The notes beneath the pieces were generated by a model. It saw only the letters and a list, made by a program, of their open reading frames with translations, ran no database searches and was not told where the DNA came from. This document shows positions 1 through 9,534 of a DNA stretch of 20,063 bases, piece by piece. Every line of letters begins with the position of its first letter. The first letter of the stretch is position 1. A program made the translations under genes and the position numbers. This DNA comes from Adiantum capillus-veneris (lineage: Eukaryota; Streptophyta; Polypodiopsida; Polypodiales; Pteridaceae): positions 1 to 20,063 of the forward strand of contig JABFUD020000280.1 in NCBI GenBank assembly GCA_014529385.2, read 5' to 3'.

Positions 1-363
1 TTATTTCTAACATCTTAAGCATTTTAAACCCATATATAATATTTTGGGAAGAGGCTTACAATATAATTACCAAACCTCTTTCTCATACCAAATTAATGCT
101 TGAATATGAGATTTGGATGATTGTCCATATCTCATAGATTTGTCACTATTAGATTTAGAACTCTACATATCTCTAGGAAATGAGAGATCTAGATAACAGG
201 CAACTTTCAATCTTAGACCAGACAAATCTTAAACTCAAGTTTCAAAAACAACTGTGTAAGATCCATTTGATTTTTCTCCACTTTGTAGTTGAATATTCTT
301 CCCTCATCCTCTTCATCAATTTCTAGTGACAGCTTGCTGGTCATTCAAACTTCTTCTCTGATA

Positions 364-387
364 CTCTCGTCTCTCTCTCTCTCCTCT

Positions 388-423
<36 letters not shown>

Positions 424-1180
424 ATGAGGTTATGGGCATGGAAAGGGTTGTGGAGTACATGATAAAGATCGTCCCAAAACCCTCACATTGAATTTCTACA
501 ATTGCATGGGAAGCAAGAAAAAAAGTTCAAAAGACGCATAAAAGCAAGATCTTGAGCATGGGATGAATGCAAGACATAAAGAAGTGTTTGGGAGATGGGA
601 TGCATTACACTTACTACATGATGCTTCAATTGACTCCCAAGTGAATGAAGCTTTTTCTACAACGCCAATGTGTTACGGCTAGGGAGAAATCCGATGGGTC
701 ACGCTTCATACATTACACTACCCATATTGCCCCCAACTACAAAACCATGTTCTTCGCTAAAGAGGAAACCGTACTCACACTTACATGCTTGAGCCTATCC
801 CCTTGTGGGCGATATGCACTATTGCAGCCATTCCGCTTAGCTCCCATTTCCTTCGATGCGAGATAGGGTCTTGGCGCAATGGAGAATAGTCAAATCGCTT
901 GTGCACATTATGCTCACTGCAAGTTTGAGAGTTTGAGTACCACACACTACTACGTGCTCAGCTTTTGGTCACATCCGAACTTGCTTCTCTCACATTTTCA
1001 ACCATAACTTAGACCTACACACTTTCCTCTCCCAGCCAAAGTGTGGGCTCTCCATTGCGAATCTCATTCACCACAATTTTAAGGCATAGAGAGTCACTCA
1101 TTAGCCATACACATACTACATTACATGTGACTTTGGTCCCATAGGTCGTATTTGACCTCTGAGGACGATAATTAATAAAA

Positions 1181-1217
<37 letters not shown>

Positions 1218-1958
1218 AATTGGAGTTATGGCATGGAAAGGGTTGTGGAGTACATGATAAAGATGCATCAAACCCCTCACACTGAATTTCTACAATTGCA
1301 TGGGAAGCAAGCAAAAAAGTTCAAAAGATGCATAAAAGCAAGATCTTGAGCACGGGATGGATTCAAGAGATAAGGAAGTGGTTTGGGAGATGGATACATT
1401 ACACTTGCTACATGATGCTTCAATTGACTCCCAAGTGAATGAAGCCTTTCTACAATGCCAATGTATTACGGCTTGGGAGAAATCCATTGGGTCACGCTTC
1501 ATACATTACACCACCCATATTGCCCCCAACTACAAAACCATGTTCTTCGCTGAAAGAGGAAACCGTACTCACACTTACATGCTTTTAGCCTATCCCCTTG
1601 TCGATGATATGCATTATTGCAGCCATTCAGCTTAGCTTCCATTTCCTTCGATGCGAGATAGGGTCTTTGGCGCAATGAGAATAGTCAAATCGATTGTGCA
1701 CATTATGCTCACTGCAAGTTTGAGAGTCTGAGTACCACACACTACTACAGTGCTAAGCTCATCCAAACTTGATTCTCTCACATTTTCAGCCATAACTTAG
1801 ACCTACACTTTCCTCTCCCAGCCAAAGGGTGGGCTCTCCATTGGGACTCTCATCACGACAATTTTTGGAGCACGAAGTCCTCATTGCCATACACATACTA
1901 CATTACATGTGACTTTGGTCCCAAGGTCATATTTGACCTCTGAGGATGATAAAAAAAT

Positions 1959-1999
<41 letters not shown>

Positions 2000-2436
2000 A
2001 TTCTCTTCTCAACTGAGGTTATGGGCATGGAAAGGGTTGTGGAGTACATGATAATAGATGCGGTCAAAACCCCTCACATTGAATTTATAACAATTGCATG
2101 GGAAGCAAGCAAAAAGGTTTAAAAGATGCATGAAAGCAAGATCTTGAGCACGGGATGGATGCAAGACATAAAGAAGTGGTTTGGGAGAGGGATGCATTAC
2201 ACTGCTACAATGATGCTTCAATTGACTCCACAATGAATGAAGCTTGTCTACAACGCAATGTAATACGGCTTGGGAGAAATCGATGGGTCACCTTCATACT
2301 TACATACCATATTGCCCCCAACTACAAAACCATGTTCTTTTCTGAAAGAGGAAACCGACTCACACTTACATGTTGAGCCTATCCCCTTGTCACGACGATA
2401 TGCACTATTGCAGCCATTCGGCTTAGCTCCCATTTT
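364..2436 (+). repeat. Left-arm tandem array: two full units and one partial
   Basis: Three direct copies of one non-coding unit are visible: about 364-1183, 1184-1957 and 1958-2436 (the last cut off at the palindrome centre). Each starts with a (CT)n tract (364-420, 1184-1214, 1958-2010, some interrupted). This is followed by a shared block beginning near GGGCATGGAAAGGG or a close variant. The full units end with a block containing TTTGACCTCTGAGG. Copies differ by scattered substitutions and indels. Because the microsatellite sits at each junction, unequal exchange or slippage there is a natural explanation. Open frames of 60-100 codons occur in the units but are broken in sister copies, so I do not call them genes. 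Confidence 0.9.
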
Positions 2437-2445
2437 CAGCATCGA
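2437..2445. other. Palindrome centre (unpaired spacer)
   Basis: These roughly 9 bases separate the two arms. The left arm ends in CCCATTTT and the right arm restarts as AAAATGGG. Read on the minus strand, the right arm continues a few bases further into the unit (TCGATGC) before the strand switch. The inversion breakpoint is therefore inside a repeat unit and not at a natural boundary. Confidence 0.85.
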
Positions 2446-2889
2446 AAAATGGGAGCTAAGCCGAATGGCTGCAATAGTGCATATCGTCGTGACAAGGGGA
2501 TAGGCTCAAACATGTAAGTGTGAGTACGGTTTCCTCTTTCAGAAAAGAACATGGTTTTTGTAGTTGGGGGCAATATGGGTAGTGTAATGTATGAAGCGTG
2601 ACCCATCGGATTTCTCCCAAGCCGTAATACATTGGCGTTGTAGAAAAGCTTCATTCACTTGGGAGTCAATTGAAGCATCATGTAGCAAGTGTAATGCATC
2701 CCATCTCCCAAACCACTTCTTTATGTCTTGCATCCATCCCGTGCTCAAGATCTTGCTTTCATGCATCTTTTAAACTTTTGGCTTGCTTCCATGCAATTGT
2801 ATAAATTCAATGTGAGGGGTTTTTGACGCATCTTTATCATGTACTCCACAACCCCTTTCCATGCCCATAACCTCAGTTGAGAGAGAGAA

Positions 2890-2932
<43 letters not shown>

Positions 2933-3672
2933 ATTATCATCCTCAGAGGTCAAATATGACCTATGGGACCAAAGTCACATGTAATGTAGTATGTGTATGG
3001 CTAATGAGTGACTCTCGATGCTCCAAAATTGTCGTGATGAGAGTCCCAATGGAGAGCCCCCACTTTGGCTGGAGAGGAAAGTGTAGGTCTAAGTTATGGC
3101 TGAAAATGTGAGAGAATCAAGTTTGGATGTGAGCTTAGCACTGTAGTAGTGTGTGGTACTCAGACTCTCAAACTTGCAGTGAGCATAATGTGCACAATCG
3201 ATTTGACTATTCTCCATTGCGCCAAGACCCTATCTCGCATCGAAGAAATGGAAGCTAAGCTGAATGGCTGCAATAATGCATATCATCGACAAGGGGATAG
3301 GCTAAAGCATGTAAGTGTGAGTACGTTTCCTCTTTCAGCGAAGAACATGGTTTTGTAGTTGGGGGCAATATGGGGGTGTAATGTATGAAGCGTGACCCAA
3401 TGGATTTCTCCCAAGCCGTAATACATTGGCATTGTAGAAAAGCTTCATTCACTTGGGAGTCAATTGAAGCATCATGTAGCAAGTGTAATGTATCCCATCT
3501 CCCAAACCACTTCCTTATCTCTTGAATCCATCCCGTGCTCAAGATCTTGCTTTTATGCATCTTTTGAACTTTTTTGCTTGCTTCCCATGCAATTGTAGAA
3601 ATTCAGTGTGAGGGGTTTTGATGCATCTTTATCATGTACTCCACAACCCTTTCCATGCCCATAACCTCAATT

Positions 3673-3709
<37 letters not shown>

Positions 3710-4467
3710 TTTTATTAATTATCGTCCTCAGAGGTCAAATACGACCTATGGGACCAAAGTCACATGTAATGTAGTATGTGTATGGCTAATGAGTGACTCT
3801 CTATGCCTTAAAATTGTGGTGATGAGATTCGCAATGGAGAGCCCACACTTTGGCTGGGAGAGGAAAGTGTGTAGGTCTAAGTTATGGTTGAAAATGTGAG
3901 AGAAGCAAGTTCGGATGTGACCAAAAGCTGAGCACGCTAGTAGTGTGTGGTACTCAAACTCTCAAACTTGCAGTGAGCATAATGTGCACAAGCGATTTGA
4001 CTATTCTCCATTGCGCCAAGACCCTATCTCGCATCGAAGGAAATGGGAGCTAAGCGGAATGGCTGCAATAGTGCATATCGCCCACAAGGGGATAGGCTCA
4101 AGCATGTAAGTGTGAGTACGGTTTCCTCTTTTAGCGAAGAACATGGTTTTTGTAGGGGGGCAATATGGGTAGTGTAATGTATGAAGCGTGACCCATCGGA
4201 TTTCTCCCTAGCCGTAACACATTGGCGTTGTAGAAAAGCTTCATTCACTTGGGAGTCAATTGAAGCATCATGTAGTAAGTGTAATGCATCCCATCTCCCA
4301 AACCACTTCTTTATGTCTTGCATTCATCCCATGCTCAAGATCTTGCTTTTATGCGTCTTTTGAACTTTTTTTCTTGCTTCCCATGCAATTGTAGAAATTC
4401 AATGTGAGGGTTTTTGACGCATCTTTATCATGTACTCCACAACCCTTTCCATGCCATAACCTCATCT

Positions 4468-4517
<50 letters not shown>
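2446..4517 (-). repeat. Right-arm tandem array, mirror of the left arm
   Basis: The same units appear in reverse order and orientation, with (GA)n tracts at about 2879-2928, 3676-3705 and 4468-4517. Unit-specific variants are mirror-matched. The outer units on both sides share the 'GGTCACATCCGAACTTGCTTC' type variant, while the inner units share the 'CTCATCCAAACTTGATTC' type. The triplication therefore preceded the inversion, and the arms pair better with each other than adjacent units do. Confidence 0.9.
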
Positions 4518-4885
4518 TATCAGAGAAGAAGTTTGATATGACCAGCAAGCTGTCACTAGAAATTGATGAAGAGGATGAGGACGAAGAATATTCAACTACA
4601 AGTGGAGAAAAATCAAATGGATCTTACACAGTTGTTTTTGAAACTTGAGTTTAAGATTTGTCTGGTCTAAGATTGAAAGTTGCCTGTTATCTAGATCTCT
4701 CATTTCCTAGAGATATGTAGAGTTCTAAATCTAATAGTGACAAATCTATGAGATATGGACAATCATCCAAATCTCATATTCAAGCATTAATTTGGTATGA
4801 GAAAAGAGGTTTGGTAATTATATTGTAAGCCTCTTCCAAAAATATTATATATGGGTTTAAAATGCTTAAGATGTTAGAAATAATA

Positions 4886-5791
4886 ATGAAGGATTTAGAT
4901 TTGAGATAGAGCTAAAAATAAGAAAACTCATAAAATCTCATGAAGTATGTTCCTTAAGTGTCTGAAATGTTCAAGATTTAAAAATAATGTCCAAGGTTCA
5001 GATTTGAGATAAGTCTTCAAATAAGAAAAAATCATAAAATCTTAGAAAGTCTAAGATAATCCTAAAGATGAGCTAGAACCCTTCATTAAAATTGAGAATT
5101 TAGGTTTAGATGGTTATTGTTGAGAACTCATAATTGTATATGATTCTTTGTCTATTAGAAATGTTAAGAGTCGATAACCTATGAATGACAAGTCAAAGAG
5201 ATTTGGACATTCGTCCAAATATCATGTTTAAGAGACGTTCAAGATTTACACATTTGTCCAAATCTCATCTTTGAAATCAGTGGCCATGTGAGGAATATTA
5301 GTCTGTTAACAACAATTATCAAGGGTCTTTGATTTGACATAATTATGATGAGAATTGGGCAACCAACATTACTAGCAAAAATCCACATGTAAAGTTGAAG
5401 ATGGTAGAATTTAATATCTAGTTGTAGCAAACCTATGGGAAATATAATCCTACATACGAACTTTGATGATTTGATGGTTGTACAAATCAAGATAGTAGCT
5501 CAGGTTTGGACGCTTGTCCAAATCTCATCATCACTTAAGCTCTTACAGTAGTAAAAGACATTAAAAATCCTAAATATGTGCATGACAAGTTTTCAAATAT
5601 AGACAAACGTCTTGTTCTCATATTCAAGCTTCAATCTTATTGGGTTAATATTTAGCAATGGTTATGAGTATGCATGAGAACGTATCTTATCATTTTATAT
5701 CTAGCATTAAGTGCATAGGAGCAACAAATATCAAAAAAATTATAACCATTAAAGAATAATATACGAAATAAAAAATCTAGGTACTTACATC
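4886..5791. other. AT-rich non-coding stretch with short palindromes
   Basis: I see no gene here. About 4893-5095 holds two diverged copies, period about 100 bp, of a block containing AGATTTGAGATA and CATAAAATCT. Copies of the palindrome GATTTGGAC-N4-GTCCAAATC lie near 5200-5221, 5243-5265 and 5504-5526, with one or two mismatches each. The same family fills 11-15 kb and also appears near 109-131 and 4754-4776 in the palindrome flanks. The 5786 region reads as a splice-donor-like GTAAGT on the minus strand, next to the end of the decayed gene that follows. Confidence 0.6.
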
Positions 5792-6342
5792 TCAGTTGTT
5801 GCGGACAACTTGATTTGTAGTCCCTTGTGATGGTTTCTCGGGTGATCCAAAACTCTCCCACTCCCTCCTTACATGCTTCAATTTTTCGAGTGTTGATTAT
5901 TTCTTTAGAACAAGTTGATATTCCAAATTTTCCATTAAAGAGATCTTGACGCAAGACTGTCGTGGGCAATCAACCACAAGTCCTGCCAAATGTTTGTGAT
6001 AAATTAATTTTCGTGTTGCATACTCAGGATCATTTATTCTTATGAAGCTCTTTGCAGCCATGATTGAGTGTTGACCCCCAAAAATCCAATATTTGTATTT
6101 GTTAAGATTCTCCTTCTTAACTTATTTCGGTTGCTTTGTCTCTAAATTGTATGGCAAAAGATCAACTGCAAAAGAACATGTCTTTGGCATTGACCAAAAC
6201 TCCTCTACAAGCTCAATCACTACATTCTCTGACAAAGGTTAGTATGTGTAAGCATCGGGTGCCAAATCACATAATGTAGCTAGGATTTCCTTGGTGTATG
6301 AGAGACCCATGTCATCATTAAGTGAGTATTTCACAACTCTCT
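5792..6342 (-). pseudogene. Decayed unidentified gene, 3' part (split by LTR element)
   Basis: One minus-strand frame runs from 6342 down to a stop at 5792-5794, with only three internal stops (TAA at 6239, 6122 and 5897). That is far fewer than expected for such AT-rich DNA. The translation is protein-like: it has a motif reading YWIFGGQHS followed by AAK, then a basic segment and a WESFGSPEKP-like tail. The GGQHS motif weakly recalls the conserved G-x-H/R loops of ParB/sulfiredoxin-like folds, but I do not recognise the family and assign no function. The frame continues without a break into the segment at 10026, on the far side of the retroelement. Alternatively, some of the stops may be sequencing errors or lie in short introns. 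Confidence 0.6.
6336..6340. repeat. Target-site duplication, left copy
   Basis: ACTCT here is repeated at 10024-10028 just outside the other end of the retroelement (AACTCT if a shared A is counted). Two extra bases (CT) lie between this copy and the TG of the LTR. The codon at 6338-6340 equals the codon at 10026-10028 on the minus strand, so the duplication falls inside the host reading frame. Confidence 0.7.
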
Positions 6343-6447
6343 TGTTAAACCCTAATATACAGTTCATTATTCCCTAGGCTTTAAACTAAGGTCTATGGGA
6401 GGAATGAAGAGGCACATTGAGGGAAGTGCCAAGGGGCATGGGAAAGT

Positions 6448-6455
6448 TATAAAAG
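6448..6455 (+). promoter_or_regulatory. LTR TATA box
   Basis: TATAAAAG is conserved in the 3' LTR at 9640-9647. It sits in the middle of the LTR, as expected at the U3/R boundary, so transcription would start about 25-30 bp downstream. Confidence 0.6.
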
Positions 6456-6484
6456 AAAATCCTTATGTTGTGATTGATAATCTC

Positions 6485-6490
6485 AATAAA
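6485..6490 (+). promoter_or_regulatory. LTR polyadenylation signal
   Basis: AATAAA lies 30 bp after the TATA box in the 5' LTR. In the 3' LTR, where it would be needed to end the transcript, the equivalent reads AATGAA. Confidence 0.4.
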
Positions 6491-6585
6491 TGAATAAGTT
6501 TTAGCATGTCTCACTCGTGTCTCCCTCTTTCTCCCTCATGCTCTCTCTCTAATCGCCATCTCTTTCCATCTCCCCCTTCTACACA

Positions 6586-6602
6586 TGGCGATCCCGCTGG
6601 TG
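6586..6602 (+). other. Candidate tRNA primer-binding site
   Basis: A TGG-starting segment (TGGCGATCCCGC...) begins two bases after the LTR ends in CA. That is the expected place and start for a primer-binding site, complementary to a tRNA 3' CCA end. It is not the common plant initiator-Met site (TGGTATCAGAGC), and I cannot name the tRNA. Confidence 0.45.
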
Positions 6603-7670
6603 TCTCTTCTTCTAGAAATGGGAACGGTTAACACCATTGAGTAGGAGATGATGAGGTGGTTACAACAGATTCTCCGAAGTACTTCGTTCGCACTGCGTCA
6701 GTTCAATTCCTAAAGGTAATCTAAGGTGTTCTAATATTTTGCACACAAAATATGTTCTTTTATTCTCTTGCATGGCAGTGAGCTTCAAGCTTGTTACACG
6801 ACGGCTGGAACAGACTGTCGCAACCATCATGGTACCACCATTTGTTGTACGCCAGAAGTAACTTGTTAAATATTATCAGTTGTGTTTACTGTGAGGGAAG
6901 CCATGACGAGGCGAGAAAGCAATTTTTGTCTGCAAGGATAAGTAGTGCATCAACAAATATTGAGCACTCTAAGGCGCAACCTCCCGGATAATGAACCCTC
7001 TGTTGAATTATTTGCATAGCAAACATGCTATTCAAGTTTTTGTATAACGGCCGACTACGTGACGATCGACGTTTACTGCGCTGCCAAGAAATGGACACGA
7101 GAACGAAGCCGTTGCAACCTAAGGGAGATGGCGAGTTGGCTGTATGCGGGTAGGAGTATTTTGTTTGTGCATGCAGCGAGTTCAAGAATGCTCTGAAGTT
7201 TTACGGAGGCAATACAGGACCCTGTTCACTGCACTCGAAGCAAACCAAACCCACGACATGTCAAGAGCAACACAGAGGCACAACCCTCAGGCAAGAATTG
7301 GCCAAGAAAAAAAACAACAAAAAACTGGATTGTGCAGACAGCTTGCGTGAGAAGACACAAACCACTACATCAAATTCAAGAAATCGCATCAGCAGAAGCC
7401 CACCGCCTTCAAAGTTCAAACTCGCAGTTAACACGTACGTAGCAATAATTGATGCTCCAAAGAAAGAAAAATAGAATTTTTAAAAAAATAATAAAAATTC
7501 AACACTTATAAAGGGACAATTCCCATACTCTTGTCGTGAAGCTTGTACATTATTAAAATATATGTGTGTAAAAGTGGTCAATAGAATGTGCTCGTCATCA
7601 ACATGATGATGGGAGATTTGAAGGTGCATGTTACATAATTTGAAGCGCATCATTGACGTAAAATGAAGGC
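6603..7670 (+). other. Retroelement leader and 5' interior, no assignable gene
   Basis: About 6600-7440 has higher GC than its surroundings, and several frames stay open for 60-100 codons on both strands, so no single coding frame stands out. One plus frame (6791-6991) contains CVYCEGSH, a possible decayed CX2CX3H zinc-knuckle start. Another (about 7147-7473) ends in a basic, serine-rich stretch. The bases around 6716 and 6778 resemble a splice donor and acceptor 63 bp apart, but splicing them does not yield a better frame. Positions 7475-7670 are AT-rich and empty. Confidence 0.4.
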
Positions 7671-9320
7671 ATGGCAAAGAAATGCAAGCCACCTTGTATT
7701 TTTTGCGGAGAATACGATTACAGATGGGAAAAATGTCGCAATAAACCGTCGTCACAATGCGGGCATGATGATCACAAAGCCCGGCATTGTTCATTAACAT
7801 TATTGGAGCAATATTACATTCTTGAGCATGATATTACACAAAATTGCTTGCATAAACCCGAAGCATGGGTAGACGATTTTGTTGGTGCAGTAGAAAAATC
7901 CTACTTATGGTTTTATAAGCATTGTAAAAATACATCTCGCACTCATAGGCAATTGAGCTTGCTAAAGGAGTTGCACAAAAATGCAAATCATTTGCATGAG
8001 TTGCTTCATAAACGAAGGTTTCTTTAAAAAAATGTTGAGAGCATGGCATACCATAGTTGATAAGGGAGTAGATGATTACTCATGTGATGATGATGACCAT
8101 GATGAACATGGAAATGGTAGGAATGGGATGGAGATTGGAGTGAAGAGAGAGGACCCTATGAGCCAAGAGAGCCAAGGAGAGTCCCCAAGTAGCTCCAAAC
8201 TCACATCTTGCACCAGTAAAACCAAAGCATTGTGGGTTACATTTCATCGATTTTTGATGGTGAATTGCATAATTTTGATGTCGTAAATGATGAAGATGAC
8301 ATGGACTTGTTTCTTGATTATCATGAGATGGATCAAGAAAATAATGTTTGCAACTCTTAAGTAAATGAATGCTTTGATGAACTTTTTGATGAAACATTGA
8401 AGACAGCTCGTGATGAAAATGATGAACTAATTTCACTTCTTGTTGACAAAGAAAATGATGTGATCAATGTTTTTGTTAATTCTCTTGCACTAGGAGAAGA
8501 TTTTTGTGTCTTACATGATGCTGAAATGGTGACTAACCAAAATGATATTTTTGTTGATGAAATTTTCAAACATGAACAACAAAGTTTGGTGTGTGTGAAG
8601 CAACCTATTTCACAAACTGATGCTATGGTAAATGATTGTTTGCTTGAGGCAATGTTGTGTAATGGGATATGTGTACTTATCCACACAATTGGTGCCTATA
8701 TAAAGCGTGATGGGGCTTTTATGCTTATCCATGCTAGGAAAGGTGATGATGTTGTGGTTTTAGGCAAACTAATGCTTATTTTTGTGTATGATGATGCAAA
8801 GATCTTATGGATTTTTCTCATTGTAAGCCTAGAAGGATATCATATTTGGTGTCTCGAAGTCCAAATTTCATCAAGGAATGGAGTTTATCTTTGCACAAAT
8901 AACATGGAGCTAATGTTTTTGGATTTCAATGTGCTTGTTGAAAGCATAGCTTTACAAATTGCATCCAAAGCTCACAATCTTTTTGAAGGAGTGTTTGTGA
9001 AAGCAAAGGATTTTTTGTTGAAGAATTTTGATCCTTGTTTACAAAACAATGAAGCTTATTTTGAAGTGATTGGCTCAAAGATGGAATCCACTCAATGGAG
9101 TGGAGATTTTCTCATTACTTTATGGTTCTACAAGTTTGTTTTATATGAGCTCTTATGGATGTTGATTTTCTTGATGGGCTCCCAGCCCTGGCATGTTGCC
9201 AATAAATGGTGCACTTGTATTCACACTTTTGGTGAGAAGGCACACTTTACCCAGTTTGATGATTGTAATGCAATGAATAGCTTTAGGGAATGTATTTGTG
9301 CATCTTGGATTAAGTTCTAG
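7671..9320 (+). pseudogene. Broken ORF with two degenerate CCHC zinc knuckles (gag-like)
   Basis: The reading starts at a real ATG (7671). Residues 9-22 fit CX2CX4YX4C and residues 27-40 fit SX2CX4HX4C. These are two tandem CCHC-type knuckles, each with one ligand replaced (His to Tyr, Cys to Ser), as in retroelement Gag proteins that bind RNA. This frame stops at 8025 by an A7 run. The sense appears to continue in the next frame to about 8220 (an acidic VDDYSC-DDDD stretch), then returns to the first frame from 8220 to 9320, with a TAA at 8358. The last 307 codons are open but match no polymerase, protease or integrase motif that I can see. At least two frameshifts and one stop make it non-functional as read. 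Gag is an inference from the knuckles and the LTR context. Confidence 0.55.
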
Positions 9321-9349
9321 GCAGTGCGATTTATATTTTCAAAATGCTT

Positions 9350-9364
9350 GGGGGGGAAGGGAAG
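9350..9364 (+). other. Polypurine-tract-like G/A run
   Basis: GGGGGGGAAGGGAAG is followed directly by TG (9365). This is the layout expected just before a 3' LTR, where the tract primes plus-strand DNA synthesis. However, the recognisable repeat begins only at 9535. Confidence 0.45.
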
Positions 9365-9534
9365 TGTTTCATGGACTATTGTGATGTATATGTCTACCTT
9401 GGAGTAGACTCCAGGCACTGCACTTTGCATCATGGTATTCTATGAGCATTGAGTTTTTGGAACAAGGGATTTGTGGTGTTCGAGTCAAAAGTTTCTGTCT
9501 TCGAAAAAACTTTTCACCACCGGACTGTGCCAGG

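Larger units (their letters stand above)
1..4885. repeat. Giant imperfect inverted repeat (palindrome), arms about 2.44 kb
   Basis: Bases 1-2436 read as the reverse complement of about 2446-4885. The outer ends match (a TTATTTCTAAC start against a GTTAGAAATAA end), as do the centre and every landmark between. The unpaired centre is only about 9 bases (2437-2445). The arms differ by a modest number of mismatches, many of them 1-2 base indels or homopolymer-length changes; for example, the CCACTTTGTAG of the left arm is CCACTTGTAG in the right. No credible gene lies inside: the short open frames differ between repeat copies and resemble nothing I know. The left arm begins at base 1 of the window, so it may extend further left. 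It may be a natural foldback structure or a foldback chimera of a long-read assembly. Confidence 0.95.
6343..6583 (+). repeat. 5' LTR (about 241 bp)
   Basis: This runs from TGTTAAACC to CTTCTACA and matches 9535-10023 throughout, apart from the insertion in the latter. Shared blocks include ATTCCCTAGGCTTT, GAGGGAAGTGCCAAGGGGC and TTTTAGCATGTCTC. It retains the uninterrupted site GTTGTGAT (6467-6474) where the 3' LTR has received a MITE. If the real LTR begins at 9365 in the 3' copy, this copy lacks its first 170 bases. Confidence 0.8.

Noticed and set aside
1357-1635. 92-codon open frame in the second repeat unit (and 99-101 codon frames on the minus strand of the right arm)
   Set aside because: The frame is broken by indels in sister units, has no recognisable motif, and exists only because the same repeat is present six times.
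6716-6778. 63-bp GT-AG candidate intron in the retroelement leader
   Set aside because: Boundaries look plant-like, but joining the flanks puts a stop directly at the junction in the best upstream frame.
8780-8800. FVYDDAK in the 307-codon frame as a reverse transcriptase catalytic box
   Set aside because: The order is YDD without the usual flanking hydrophobic pattern, and no other polymerase motif is nearby.
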